This document shows, piece after piece, positions 53,250 through 62,566 of a stretch of DNA of 64,000 nt; the stretch's first letter is position 1; every line of letters starts with the position of its first letter. The DNA comes from Chryseobacterium hagamense (lineage in GTDB: Bacteria; Bacteroidota; Bacteroidia; Flavobacteriales; Weeksellaceae): contig NZ_BJYJ01000005.1 in the NCBI RefSeq assembly GCF_007991455.1, forward strand, positions 1 through 64,000, read 5' to 3'. A program made the position numbers and the translations under genes. The notes beneath the pieces are model-generated. The model searched no databases. It was given only the letters and a program-made list of their open reading frames with translations, and had not been told where the DNA came from.

Positions 53250-53558
53250 ATGATAACGATTTTATCAGCATTTTGGCCGTTTTATCAGTTCCTTTGGACC
53301 GTATTTTTCATCATTATGTTCCTTGTGGGGTTCTGGTGTATCTTCATGTTCTTCGGATTTGTTATCCCGTTATGGCTAACGGAAGGTCTGAAAGAGTACT
53401 TCGGAAAAGTAAAGCCTTTCAATCCCGAAGACATCAGAAGCAAAATGGTGTATGAGCAGGAAGGTGTAGAGGTGATTTACAACGAGCCAAAAGGCCACGG
53501 TCCGTTTATTCATGATCATGGTCATGGCCACGACGTTCACGGAAAAGGACATCATTAA
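53250..53558 (+). CDS. Small membrane protein with His-rich C-terminus
   Basis: A 102-residue protein with a long hydrophobic region (about residues 6-44, one or two membrane segments, rich in Phe and Trp) and a soluble tail ending HDHGHGHDVHGKGHH, which contains nine His in the last 17 residues. The tail may bind metal. I do not recognise a family. It has its own promoter and a terminator shared with the convergent AraC-type regulator. Confidence 0.7.
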   Translation: MITILSAFWPFYQFLWTVFFIIMFLVGFWCIFMFFGFVIPLWLTEGLKEYFGKVKPFNPEDIRSKMVYEQEGVEVIYNEPKGHGPFIHDHGHGHDVHGKGHH

Positions 53559-53621
53559 TGATTGTCATTGCTTTTTCACCTAAATTCTGAAAGAGCAATA
53601 TCAAAGCAAAACAACATATAT

Positions 53622-53651
53622 GAAAACCACTTAATTTTTTAAGTGGTTTTT
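53622..53651. terminator. Bidirectional terminator
   Basis: Perfect arms AAAACCACTTA/TAAGTGGTTTT around a short loop, with T-runs on both strands. It covers the stop codon of the AraC-type gene. Confidence 0.85.
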
Positions 53652-54520
53652 TTGGTTGAATGACCCATTCTAAGTTTTTCAGGTGAAACACTGAATTTTT
53701 TCTTGAAAGCCCGGGTGAAATTCTGTACATATTCATATCCGCATTCTATTGCGATTTCTTTAATCATAATTTCCTGATCCGTAATCATCTTTTTGGCCTT
53801 CAGCATTCTCAGTTCGGCCATATAATTACTTACCGTCCGGTGGTAATGTGCTTTAAATTCCTTCCGTATTTTGTTCTGGTTAATGCCGATCGATCTCCCG
53901 ATATCCTCTGCTTTTATATTTCGGCAGTAATTTTCATCTATAAATTTTTTAATCATTAAAGGGGTTTTCGGAATTTTGTCTGCTGTACTGTTTTCACTGA
54001 ACTGTTCAAAAATCAGGAACAGCAGCCTGATTATTTCAGCTTCAACAAATAATTTCTGAAGAATTCCTTTTTTGGAATAGCTGATAATCTCCTTTAGAAT
54101 GATGTGCATTTCCACGGTCATAAGAGGAGGCGTCTGCTGATGCAGGAACATATATTGGTTTTGCATCATGCCTTCCAGAATATCCGCATTTTCCTTATTT
54201 TCTTCCGGACGGATGAGGTTGGAAATATACGCATAGTTGATCTGGATATGAATGTATTTCAGAAGTTCACAGCGTTCTGACCAGAGTTCTGCCGTACTTT
54301 TTTTCCGGGAGTAATGCAGGATGTATTGGTTTTTATCAAATAAAAAATCCGTTCCGCAGTCCTCCGCTTCCAGAACGACATGACCGCTTAGGATAAAAAG
54401 CAGGTTAAAACTTGATTTACTTTCGGTTATCCTGGATTTTCCCGGATGCAAATCTTCTTGCAGATAAATCTTAATATTTTCTGAACCGAATAATAATCCT
54501 TTTACAGGTTGCTTCGTCAT
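53639..54520 (-). CDS. AraC family transcriptional regulator
   Basis: A 293-residue regulator. The C-terminal 95 residues form the double helix-turn-helix of AraC/XylS proteins: NIKAEDIGRSIGINQNKIRK, then IMIKEIAIECGYEYVQNFTR and FKKKFSVSPEKLR. The N-terminal part (1-190) is a ligand- or partner-binding domain, partly a cupin-like strand region (LLFILSGHVVLEAEDCG). It is divergent from the T9SS cargo gene at 54666, 145 bp away, and may control it. Confidence 0.9.
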   Translation of the reverse strand: MTKQPVKGLLFGSENIKIYLQEDLHPGKSRITESKSSFNLLFILSGHVVLEAEDCGTDFLFDKNQYILHYSRKKSTAELWSERCELLKYIHIQINYAYISNLIRPEENKENADILEGMMQNQYMFLHQQTPPLMTVEMHIILKEIISYSKKGILQKLFVEAEIIRLLFLIFEQFSENSTADKIPKTPLMIKKFIDENYCRNIKAEDIGRSIGINQNKIRKEFKAHYHRTVSNYMAELRMLKAKKMITDQEIMIKEIAIECGYEYVQNFTRAFKKKFSVSPEKLRMGHSTKKTT

Positions 54521-54612
54521 ACGGATGATTTTACAAATAGGTACAGTGGTTTCATCAACCGGACGGATAACAAAAAGTTCGTTAATGATAAGCCGGTGTT
54601 AAATATGTCTGA

Positions 54613-54620
54613 TACTTTTG
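54613..54620 (+). promoter_or_regulatory. -7 box of the FISUMP gene
   Basis: TACTTTTG, 45 bp before the start codon. No clear -33 TTG, as expected if an activator (the divergent AraC-type protein) is needed. Confidence 0.5.
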
Positions 54621-54665
54621 CGTAAAATTAATTATAATTTAGAATAAATAAAAATAAAATTACTC

Positions 54666-56738
54666 ATGATTGAAAGATTATATTTTATAACGCGTAAAAT
54701 CGGTGCCGGATTAGGGTTGCTGTTTGCAGCAGGAGGTTACGGATATGCTCAGCAATGGGAGACGGTAGGCGTGGCTGAAACTATATCTGCCGGCGGAACG
54801 GCCTATAATAATTTACACATCAGCAACGGGAAGTATTATGTTTCATATTACGATGTTCCGGCAGGCAAAGGTTCGGTACAGGTGTTCAATGGAACTTCAT
54901 GGTCTTATGCAGGAGGTACTGCAGGAATCACTACAGGTACGGCTACCTATAATTCCCTATCTGCGGATGGTCTGGGTAATCTGTATTATACCAACCAGAT
55001 CGGATGGCCCGGTGCCGGCATGGAAGTCCGTAAATTTGACGGAACCTCATGGAGCCGGCTCCCGGATGCTGTAAATACTGCCATCAATTATCATGCTTCG
55101 GCCGTTTCTCCTGCAAATACCCTGTTTACCTTTTCCGGACAGAACTCGGGAACCGTTCAGAGGTATGTAAACGGCGCATGGGAACAGGTAGGAAACAACG
55201 GCTTTTCCGGAGGAGCTGCTTTTGCGGAAATGGTAATCGGGAGTAACAATAAGGTCTATACCTGCAATATATCCGGAGGCGTAAAAGTATATGAAAATAC
55301 CACAACAGCCAACGCCTTCGATAGCTGGACTCTGGCAGGCGGAAGTATCGTAGACGCCTCATCCTCCGGGGAACAGTACAATTCGGATATTGTGATTGAT
55401 GCCGATAATAATCTCTATGTGGCTTATGTTTCCAATTCTGCCAACGGGCAGAAATTAAACGTTAAAAAGTTTAACGGGACAGCCTGGGTGCAGGTAGGCA
55501 ATGCCAATTTTTCCAGTGGCAGGGTGCAGCACGTCGCTATTGCCGTTACCCAGACGGGAACGCCTTACGTTGTAGCCAGCCGTTGGGAAAATGACGATTT
55601 CTCAAAAAATACGGTTTATAAACTTGATGAGCTGAGCCATACATGGGCACCATTCGGGGGAAGCTTTATCTCCGACGGACAGGCGGCGTATAATGATCTG
55701 GCTTATGATAGCATGAACAATTACCTTGTTCTTGCCTATTCGCAGAACGGAACAAAAGTAAAAAGGATTTCCCTAAGTCCGGTCTGTCATAATACGGATC
55801 CGGGAACCAATCCCGGAGATCTGGGTTGTGTAAAATTCAACTACAGAGGGCAGACGGTAAGTTATACTACGGTAAGGGCTGCAGACGGAAAAGTCTGGCT
55901 TCAGCAGAATCTGGGCAGCAGCCAAGTTGCCGTCTCTTTCGATGATGCCAATTCTTACGGGGATCTTTTCCAGTGGGGGAGGTGGGATGATGGTCATCAG
56001 GTGAGGAATTCCGCCGCAGCAGCGGCTCCTTCGGCAAACTCGCCGGACGGATTGGCCGGCACCAATGCTTTCATCATCGGCACTGGCAGCGCTTCCTGGT
56101 GGGCGACGAACGCGGGCAGTGATCAGTGGAATGCAGATTCCTCATCTGCAGTAACCTCAGCAGCAGGAGCAGATCCCTGTAAAGCGGCAGGTCAGGGGTG
56201 GAGGCTTCCTACTTCGGCAGAATGGGTAACTTTGGTTGGTGCGGAAGGAATCAGTAATCCGGCAACTGCTTATTCCAGTTCTCTGAAACTGCCGGCAGGA
56301 GGATACAGAAGCAATACTACCGGAGCCTTTACCTTCGTCGGGCAGCGCGGATATTTCTGGAGCTCCGGAACCGCCAATACGGGAGGCCGCTATTTATATA
56401 TCGGATCGGCGATCGTAACGCCGGCGTCCGGAGGCCCGAGAGGACAGGGGGAATCGGTAAGATGCATAAAAGATTTTTCAGCATTGGCCACTTCCGACAT
56501 CAGCCTTACTATAAAACCTGATCAGGTATATCCTAACCCCACCCATGGAATTTTATATATTAAATCGGATTCATCAATTGAGGCTGTACGCATAACAAAT
56601 GCATCAGGGCAGAAATTAGAGGCCCGGTTCTCAGAAAACCAGATCAATATGCAGGGGCTGCCGAAGGGAATATATATAATAGAAGTGAAATTAAAAGGAA
56701 AACAGCAGAGAATTTCTAAAAAAGTAATTAAGGATTAA
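54666..56738 (+). CDS. T9SS-secreted FISUMP-domain protein
   Basis: A 690-residue secreted protein. The signal peptide ends near GYGYAQ. Residues 30-370 form beta repeats with a recurring 'FNGT.W' pattern (VQVFNGTSW, VRKFDGTSW, VKKFNGTAW), probably a propeller. Residues about 395-600 are a Fibrobacter-succinogenes major paralogous (FISUMP) domain: VWLQQNLGSS, YGDLFQWGRW, GQGWRLPTSAEW, GYFWSSGT, VRCIKD. The last 75 residues are a T9SS type A sorting domain (VYPNPTHGILYIKS ... LPKGIYIIEVKLKGKQ). It should be exported across the outer membrane and attached to the surface. Confidence 0.92.
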   Translation: MIERLYFITRKIGAGLGLLFAAGGYGYAQQWETVGVAETISAGGTAYNNLHISNGKYYVSYYDVPAGKGSVQVFNGTSWSYAGGTAGITTGTATYNSLSADGLGNLYYTNQIGWPGAGMEVRKFDGTSWSRLPDAVNTAINYHASAVSPANTLFTFSGQNSGTVQRYVNGAWEQVGNNGFSGGAAFAEMVIGSNNKVYTCNISGGVKVYENTTTANAFDSWTLAGGSIVDASSSGEQYNSDIVIDADNNLYVAYVSNSANGQKLNVKKFNGTAWVQVGNANFSSGRVQHVAIAVTQTGTPYVVASRWENDDFSKNTVYKLDELSHTWAPFGGSFISDGQAAYNDLAYDSMNNYLVLAYSQNGTKVKRISLSPVCHNTDPGTNPGDLGCVKFNYRGQTVSYTTVRAADGKVWLQQNLGSSQVAVSFDDANSYGDLFQWGRWDDGHQVRNSAAAAAPSANSPDGLAGTNAFIIGTGSASWWATNAGSDQWNADSSSAVTSAAGADPCKAAGQGWRLPTSAEWVTLVGAEGISNPATAYSSSLKLPAGGYRSNTTGAFTFVGQRGYFWSSGTANTGGRYLYIGSAIVTPASGGPRGQGESVRCIKDFSALATSDISLTIKPDQVYPNPTHGILYIKSDSSIEAVRITNASGQKLEARFSENQINMQGLPKGIYIIEVKLKGKQQRISKKVIKD

Positions 56739-56763
56739 ATTTTTCGTTCATAATAGTTGATTG

Positions 56764-56796
56764 ACAGAAGGCTTTTTGAGGGCCTTCTGTTTTCTT
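56764..56796 (+). terminator. Terminator after the FISUMP gene
   Basis: Stem ACAGAAGGC/GCCTTCTGT (56764-56772 and 56782-56790) followed by T-rich sequence, 25 bp past the stop. Confidence 0.85.
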
Positions 56797-57010
56797 ATAT
56801 CTAAAATTGCTCCTGCTTTCGGTGCTGTAATTAAACTTCACCTCTAAGTGTTGTTTTTTTTTAGGTTCATTTTTATTAAATCGCTAGGGATATTTACAAT
56901 TCAAAGCATAGGATTTCAGCCAGTTAAATTGATTTTTTTAGTACGGAAATCAAAAAGTGATGAAAAATAAATTATCTTTATTCAACTGTACTAAAAAAAT
57001 TAGAAACGAT

Positions 57011-59848
57011 ATGAGAAAGTTTTACTCAGGTCTTTTATTGCTGATGGTCGCCTTTACATTTGGCCAGATCAGCTATACAATTGCACCGAACCCTTTTAAT
57101 GAAACGAATGCGGTTACCTTAACCGTTCCCGGAAATCAGATTGATGAAGCTGCCTGGGGTGTTTCAAACAACGCCATCTACATCTGGTCGTGGTCTCTGG
57201 ATACCAATTACCAGAACAGCCAGGATTGCCCTACCAACGGAAGCTGGAACAGTTCCAATGAACTGAATAGGCTTAATTATAACGCTGCAACCGATACGTA
57301 TTCCTTATCATTTACCCCAACTGCTTTTTACGGAAGAACAGGAATCGGGAGACTGGGATTTTTATTAAAAGATAAAACGGGAGCCCACCAGACATCTGAC
57401 AACTATGTGAATGTAGGAGTTTTAAACCTGACCCTAACCAATCCTGCGGCCAACAGCCTGACGGCGGTGAATACGGGAAATTCAATCAATATTACGGCAA
57501 CAACGAATGTAAACGCTACTTTCCAGCTGAAAGCTAACGGAACAGTAGTGAATTCAACATCTACGCCTGCTACTTCGTATGCCTACAGTTACACGGTAAC
57601 CCAGGATGCCAATATGGAACTGATTGCGACGGATGCCAATTCAACAGTCAAAAATTCAACATTTACCTTACAGGTTCCGCGAAATGTGGTTTCGCAGGCT
57701 ATTCCGGGCTGGATCAGACAGGGAATCAACTACAGCCCTACTGATAACACCAAAGTCGGGCTGGCTTTATATGCCCCGTTTAAAAACTTCGTTCATGTGA
57801 TCGGAAGTTTCAATAACTGGACGGTGAATGACGCTTATTTAATGAAGCGTGACACTGCCAATCCGGATCTGTACTGGATTGAGCTGAGCGGGCTTACACC
57901 ACAGCAACTCTATACGTTCCAGTACAGAACCAATGATCTGAGAAAGGTGGCGGATCCTTATTCCCCGCAAATCCTTTCATCTTATGACGATCAGTACATT
58001 GCTGCATCTACCTATCCTAATCTGCCGGCATTTCCTGCCGGTCAGGGCTTTGAAGTATCCATGTTTAAAACCGGACAGACACCATACAACTGGCAGATAA
58101 CCAACTTCCAGAGACCGGCGAAAGAAAATCTGGTGGTCTATGAATTGTTGCTGCGGGATTTTACGCAGGAAAAAAACTGGCAGTCGCTGATCAATAAGAT
58201 CGTATATCTAAAAGGATTGAACATCAATGCCATTGAACTGATGCCGATCATGGAGTTTGAAGGAAACCTGTCCTGGGGATATAATACTTCTTTCCATTAT
58301 GCACTGGACAAAGCCTATGGAACACCTGAAAAATTCAAGGAGTTTGTAGACCTTTGCCACCAGAACGGGATCGCCGTTATTCTGGATGTTGCTTTTAATC
58401 ACGCTACAGGACGTTCTCCGCTGGCCAGGCTATGGAATATCGATCCGGATGGAGACGGTTACGGAGATATTGCAGCCAACAACCCTTACTTTAACCAGGT
58501 TCCTAAACATTCCTATAACGTATTCAATGATTTTAACCATACCAGTGCTTCAACGAAATATTACGTTGAGAGGTGTCTTCAGCAATGGTTGACTGAGTAC
58601 CGCATCGATGGGTTCCGTTGGGATTTAACGAAAGGGTTTACCCAAAGCTGTTCTGAAAATGATGAATCCTGTACCAACGCCTATCAGCAGGACCGGGTGG
58701 ATATTTTAAAATATTATGCCGACCGGCAGTGGGCGCTTGATCCGAATTCTTATATGATCTTCGAACATCTGGGAACGGATGCAGAAGAGCAGCAATGGGC
58801 CAACTACAGGGTTGCCGAAGGAAAAGGCGTCATGCTGTGGAATAACCAGAACGGTTCTTATAACCAGAATACCATGGGGTATAAGGACAATAGCAATTAT
58901 GACAGGATGAACCATGCGCTTCACGGTTTTACCAATATGTCCGCTGTCGGTTACGGGGAAAGCCACGATGAGGAAAGGCTGATGTTCAAGAATCTGGCGT
59001 ATGGAGCGATAAACGGAAGTTATGATGTGAAAAATTTAAATACGGCCTTGGAACGGATGAAAACTTTCGGGGCAACCTTCTTTACGATCCCGGGGCCGAA
59101 AATGATCTGGCAGTTTGGGGAATTGGGGTATGAATTCAGCATCAACAGATGTCAGGACGGAACCATTAACAACGGATGCCGGACAGATCAGAAGCCGGTT
59201 GCATTTACGTTGAACTATGATACGAATACCAACAGGAAAGCAGTATATGATACCTGGGCAAAAATTATCAATTTCAGGAACCAGTATCCGGTTTTCAGAT
59301 CAAAAACCTATTCCATAGAATCCAATAATCTGGCAAATGATCCGAATGGACTGATTACCCGGATCTATGTGTATGATAATCTTTTAACCTTGGGAATGAA
59401 AAATGTAGTGGTACTGGCAAATTATTCCACAGCAGTTCAGAATGTCGTACCATACTTTCCTTATGCCGGGCAGTGGCAGAACCTGATGGATAATTCCGTG
59501 ACCAATATAACTTCCACAACGGCGCCGATCAGTCTTCAGCCGGGTGAGTTCAGGATTTTCGGAAACTATGCTGGAAGTTTATCCACATCGGACGTAAATG
59601 CGGAAAATAAACTTTCCCTGCAGATTGCGGATAACCCGGTGAAAAACGGAATGGCTCAGCTAATTTACCATAAAGTAAAAAACGGGGAGATTCAGATCTA
59701 TGATTTAAGCGGCAGAAGGATGGATGTATTCAGGCTTAGCGGGGAAAATGGTATTTATGAATTAAAGGCAAATTACCCGGCAGGAACGTATCTCGTTCAT
59801 TTAAAATCAGATACGGGAGTTGCTGTCCAGAAAATGATTGTGAAATAG
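57011..59848 (+). CDS. GH13 alpha-amylase family enzyme with T9SS sorting domain
   Basis: A 945-residue secreted glycoside hydrolase. The frame extends to 56957, but the ATG at 57011 starts the signal peptide (MRKFYSGLLLLMVAFTFGQ). An N-terminal beta region and a CBM48-like domain (about 225-345, VHVIGSFNNWTVND) precede the GH13 barrel. Catalytic residues are visible: Asp538 in DGFRWDLTKG, Glu585 in MIFEHLG, and His652-Asp653 in GESHDEERL; region I is DVAFNHATG. The last 75 residues are a T9SS type A domain. It likely attacks starch or glycogen at the cell surface. Confidence 0.93.
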   Translation: MRKFYSGLLLLMVAFTFGQISYTIAPNPFNETNAVTLTVPGNQIDEAAWGVSNNAIYIWSWSLDTNYQNSQDCPTNGSWNSSNELNRLNYNAATDTYSLSFTPTAFYGRTGIGRLGFLLKDKTGAHQTSDNYVNVGVLNLTLTNPAANSLTAVNTGNSINITATTNVNATFQLKANGTVVNSTSTPATSYAYSYTVTQDANMELIATDANSTVKNSTFTLQVPRNVVSQAIPGWIRQGINYSPTDNTKVGLALYAPFKNFVHVIGSFNNWTVNDAYLMKRDTANPDLYWIELSGLTPQQLYTFQYRTNDLRKVADPYSPQILSSYDDQYIAASTYPNLPAFPAGQGFEVSMFKTGQTPYNWQITNFQRPAKENLVVYELLLRDFTQEKNWQSLINKIVYLKGLNINAIELMPIMEFEGNLSWGYNTSFHYALDKAYGTPEKFKEFVDLCHQNGIAVILDVAFNHATGRSPLARLWNIDPDGDGYGDIAANNPYFNQVPKHSYNVFNDFNHTSASTKYYVERCLQQWLTEYRIDGFRWDLTKGFTQSCSENDESCTNAYQQDRVDILKYYADRQWALDPNSYMIFEHLGTDAEEQQWANYRVAEGKGVMLWNNQNGSYNQNTMGYKDNSNYDRMNHALHGFTNMSAVGYGESHDEERLMFKNLAYGAINGSYDVKNLNTALERMKTFGATFFTIPGPKMIWQFGELGYEFSINRCQDGTINNGCRTDQKPVAFTLNYDTNTNRKAVYDTWAKIINFRNQYPVFRSKTYSIESNNLANDPNGLITRIYVYDNLLTLGMKNVVVLANYSTAVQNVVPYFPYAGQWQNLMDNSVTNITSTTAPISLQPGEFRIFGNYAGSLSTSDVNAENKLSLQIADNPVKNGMAQLIYHKVKNGEIQIYDLSGRRMDVFRLSGENGIYELKANYPAGTYLVHLKSDTGVAVQKMIVK

Positions 59849-59850
59849 CC

Positions 59851-60159
59851 TGTGGATAAGTCTGTAGATTAAACAAAAAGGAGGTCATAACCATGACCTC
59901 CTTTTTGTTTGTCCATACTTTATCCCCGGTAAAAACACGGGTTATCCATGCAATATTAACGGGTTTTCCATAGGTTTTCCACATCTTTTTCCGCAACGGA
60001 ATTCAGGCTTATCCATACCTTATGAATATCTTATTTACTTGTTATCCATATTTTATTCACAACGGTAAAAATTTTTATTCAGATTATTTTCATGGTTACT
60101 GATATCCAATTCACAGCTTATTCATAGGAAATTCACAGGTTATCCACAACTTATTCACA
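59851..60159. other. Cluster of phased DnaA boxes, candidate oriC
   Basis: Ten DnaA-box-like 9-mers lie in 310 bp. Two are perfect TTATCCACA: 59851-59859 (minus strand) and 60140-60148. One- or two-mismatch copies start at 59942, 59964, 59975, 60009, 60042, 60053, 60118 and 60151, all on the plus strand. Three pairs are exactly 11 bp apart (59964/59975, 60042/60053, 60140/60151) and other steps are 22, 33, 34 and 65, so nearly all boxes face one side of the helix. An AT-rich stretch (60062-60100) lies among them. This is the pattern of a replication origin; no dnaA gene is in the window. Confidence 0.75.
59875..59906 (+). terminator. Terminator after the amylase gene
   Basis: 14-bp perfect arms (AAAAAGGAGGTCAT and its complement) around AACC, followed by T. 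It lies inside the DnaA-box region. Confidence 0.9.
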
Positions 60160-60424
60160 TTCTATCTGCGATACTTGCATAACAGCTGAGCAACCCCTGG
60201 AAAAAGATGAAGACTCTGTAGTATCCCCGCCTTTCTCTACGAACTGAGGGCCGGTGAAGCGCTATACCCGGATTTCCGGTAAGTGTAACCTGGTTCAGTG
60301 GATGGTAAGGTTAAATATTTCTTTCTGCCTAACGTCAAGAATTTTTTCAAAACGAAAAATATAATTGGTCTCTGTTTTACTCACAATCACAAACGATTAG
60401 TTTTACAATTGAATTAATAATCCG
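60160..60424. other. Gap between the DnaA-box cluster and prfA
   Basis: About 265 bp without a gene. The first half (to about 60310) is richer in G+C than the flanks and contains short hairpins such as CCGGATTTCCGG; the second half is AT-rich. I see no ORF or known RNA gene here. It may be part of the origin or carry an unrecognised RNA. Confidence 0.4.
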
Positions 60425-60432
60425 TATCTTTG
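60425..60432 (+). promoter_or_regulatory. -7 box of prfA
   Basis: TATCTTTG matches TAnnTTTG, 19 bp before the prfA start codon. Confidence 0.55.
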
Positions 60433-60451
60433 CCCCCACAAAATTTTCATA

Positions 60452-61537
60452 ATGGCTAAATCATTAATTCCGAAATTAGAAGCTATAAAACAGAGATATA
60501 ATGAGGTGGCCGACCTTATTATACAGCCTGATGTTATTTCAGACCAGAAAAGATATTCTTCTCTGAACAAAGAATATAGCGATTTGGGAAAAATTGTAAG
60601 AGTTTACGATCAATATAAAGGCGCTTTGGACACGATTGAAGAGTCTGACGAAATCATTGCTGACGGATCAGACAAAGAATTTGTGGAACTCGCTAAAATC
60701 GAAAAAAACGAAGCCCTGGAAAAAATTCCCGGACTGGAAGATGAATTAAAAGTATTGCTGATCCCGAAAGATCCTGCGGACGATAAAAACGTTATCGTGG
60801 AACTTCGTGCCGGGACCGGTGGTGATGAAGCGGCGATTTTTGTAGAAGATATTTACCGGATGTATTCCATGTACTTCAAGACGAAAGGCTGGAGACATGA
60901 AGTAACGGATTCCAACGAAGCGGCGAAAGGTTACAAGGAACTGATCATGAAAGTAGAAGGCGAAGGCGTTTACGGAATCATGAAATTCGAATCGGGGGTA
61001 CACCGGGTACAGCGTGTTCCGGAAACCGAATCCCAGGGAAGGGTCCATACTTCTGCTATAACGGTAGCGGTTCTTCCGGAAGCTGAAGAAGTGGATTTTG
61101 AACTGAATCCTGCAGATATCGAAATGCAGACTTCCAGATCGGGAGGAGCCGGAGGACAAAACGTAAATAAGGTAGAAACCAAAGTGCAGCTGACACACAA
61201 ACCTTCAGGATTGGTCGTGGTTTGCCAGCAGGCCCGTTCCCAGTTGGCCAACCGTGAACTGGCCATGGAAATGCTGAGGACCAAACTCTACGATATCGAA
61301 CTGCAGAAAGTACAGGGTGATATCGCGGCCCAGCGTAAATCGATGGTTTCCACCGGAGACCGTTCTGCAAAAATCAAAACCTACAACTATCCGCAGGGAA
61401 GAGTCACGGATCACAGGATCAACAAATCCATGTACAATCTGGATGCTTACATGAACGGTGACATTTCCGAAATGATTGATGCCGTCATCATGGCGGAAAA
61501 CGCTGAGAAAATGAAAGGCGAAGAAGAGAATTTATAA
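60452..61537 (+). CDS. prfA: Peptide chain release factor 1
   Basis: A 361-residue class I release factor that ends translation at UAA and UAG. The codon-recognition motif PxT is PET in [15 protein letters not shown], and the GGQ that triggers peptidyl-tRNA hydrolysis is Gly234-Gly235-Gln236 in [16 protein letters not shown]2 would have SPF in place of PxT. Length is as usual (about 360). It is the first gene after the candidate origin. Confidence 0.97.
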   Translation: MAKSLIPKLEAIKQRYNEVADLIIQPDVISDQKRYSSLNKEYSDLGKIVRVYDQYKGALDTIEESDEIIADGSDKEFVELAKIEKNEALEKIPGLEDELKVLLIPKDPADDKNVIVELRAGTGGDEAAIFVEDIYRMYSMYFKTKGWRHEVTDSNEAAKGYKELIMKVEGEGVYGIMKFESGVHRVQRVPETESQGRVHTSAITVAVLPEAEEVDFELNPADIEMQTSRSGGAGGQNVNKVETKVQLTHKPSGLVVVCQQARSQLANRELAMEMLRTKLYDIELQKVQGDIAAQRKSMVSTGDRSAKIKTYNYPQGRVTDHRINKSMYNLDAYMNGDISEMIDAVIMAENAEKMKGEEENL

Positions 61538-61562
61538 AATCTTTACATAAAATCTTTAGAAG

Positions 61563-61588
61563 GTCTCCGGATTCCCGGAGACTTTTTT
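61563..61588 (+). terminator. Terminator after prfA
   Basis: Stem GTCTCCGG/CCGGAGAC with an ATTC loop and six T. Confidence 0.9.
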
Positions 61589-61824
61589 AATTATAATAAA
61601 AACGGAAAATGTATTTCTAAACAAAACCATAAAACTATGGTCTTTCTGATGGTAAGTATTTTTAAGTGAGATAATTAAGTAGAGATTAAAATTTAATTTA
61701 TATGATCTCTGAATTTCCGTGTAAATAATGTGGTATTTTTAAATATAATAGGTATATTTATGAATAGTTCCGGATTAATCAGGAGCTGGGGAATAAATAA
61801 TACGCTAATTTGAATAATATACTT

Positions 61825-62490
61825 ATGAAAAACCTTAAAGCAGCCTTTCTGGTAATGCTTCTGTGCCTTGCGCAAAACTTACGGTCCCAAAACATTTTAC
61901 CACCTCAAAAAGTATTTAATCTCTATTTCAGTTCCTTTGTCAGATACAATGATGATTCATTAAAGGAACTTAACAGTTACCTTATTAATTTTTTAGGAAA
62001 AGAAAATACCCATAAGACGAGCCTTCAGGAATCCTATGAGCAGAAAGTGGAAAATTTAACCGACATTTTTCTTTCTAGTCTTTCTGCTGAGGTTTCTTCT
62101 GTCTGCAAAAACGAGGCCCGGGAATATTTCAAAGTACTGATCGGAAATTTTAAGAATGCCACCTATACCATTAAAGATATCAAAACAATATCCGATGAGC
62201 AGGTAAAGAATCAGGAAATTTCACAGGTAGATTATGAGGTAAGCTTTAAGGTTCCGTCTGTACCTTCGCAGATTAATATAGGGGATATTAAGAAAATCGG
62301 ATCCGGAGAAATGAAGAAATATCTTATTGATATGGCCAATCATCTGAAAAAAGCCGATAAAATGATATCAACCCGGCAGAAATTCAATCTTTATCAGGTA
62401 AAATACGGCACGGATACCTATTACTGGAACGGGGGCCCACAGGAAATGGCCTGGAAACTGAACGAATTTTATTTTAAAAATATAAATTAA
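61825..62490 (+). CDS. Secreted protein of unknown function
   Basis: A 221-residue exported protein. The frame extends to a TTG at 61810, but the ATG at 61825 starts the signal peptide (MKNLKAAFLVMLLCLAQN). The mature part is mainly helical and charged at the start (YNDDSLKELNSYLINFLGKE), with a strand-rich second half (YTIKDIKTISDEQ, SQVDYEVSFKVPS) that could be an NTF2-like or DUF-type domain. I do not recognise a family. The 61589-61824 gap upstream is AT-rich without other features. Confidence 0.7.
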   Translation: MKNLKAAFLVMLLCLAQNLRSQNILPPQKVFNLYFSSFVRYNDDSLKELNSYLINFLGKENTHKTSLQESYEQKVENLTDIFLSSLSAEVSSVCKNEAREYFKVLIGNFKNATYTIKDIKTISDEQVKNQEISQVDYEVSFKVPSVPSQINIGDIKKIGSGEMKKYLIDMANHLKKADKMISTRQKFNLYQVKYGTDTYYWNGGPQEMAWKLNEFYFKNIN

Positions 62491-62502
62491 TACCACCTCA
62501 GG

Positions 62503-62528
62503 GCTGCCCGTTCCGGCAGCTTTTTTTA
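62503..62528 (+). terminator. Terminator after the secreted protein gene
   Basis: Stem GCTGCC/GGCAGC (62503-62508 and 62515-62520) with a T-run. Confidence 0.85.
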
Positions 62529-62543
62529 TTTAAACAGAATCCT

Positions 62544-62551
62544 TATTTTTG
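62544..62551 (+). promoter_or_regulatory. -7 box of the prolyl oligopeptidase gene
   Basis: TATTTTTG, 15 bp before the start codon. Confidence 0.5.
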
Positions 62552-62566
62552 GGAAAATAGCTTACT

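Noticed and set aside
53228-53455. 75-residue plus-strand frame
   Set aside because: Overlaps the His-rich membrane protein in another frame and starts before its -7 box ends.
60160-60424. Possible structured RNA before prfA
   Set aside because: Short hairpins are present but no known RNA family signature could be recognised.
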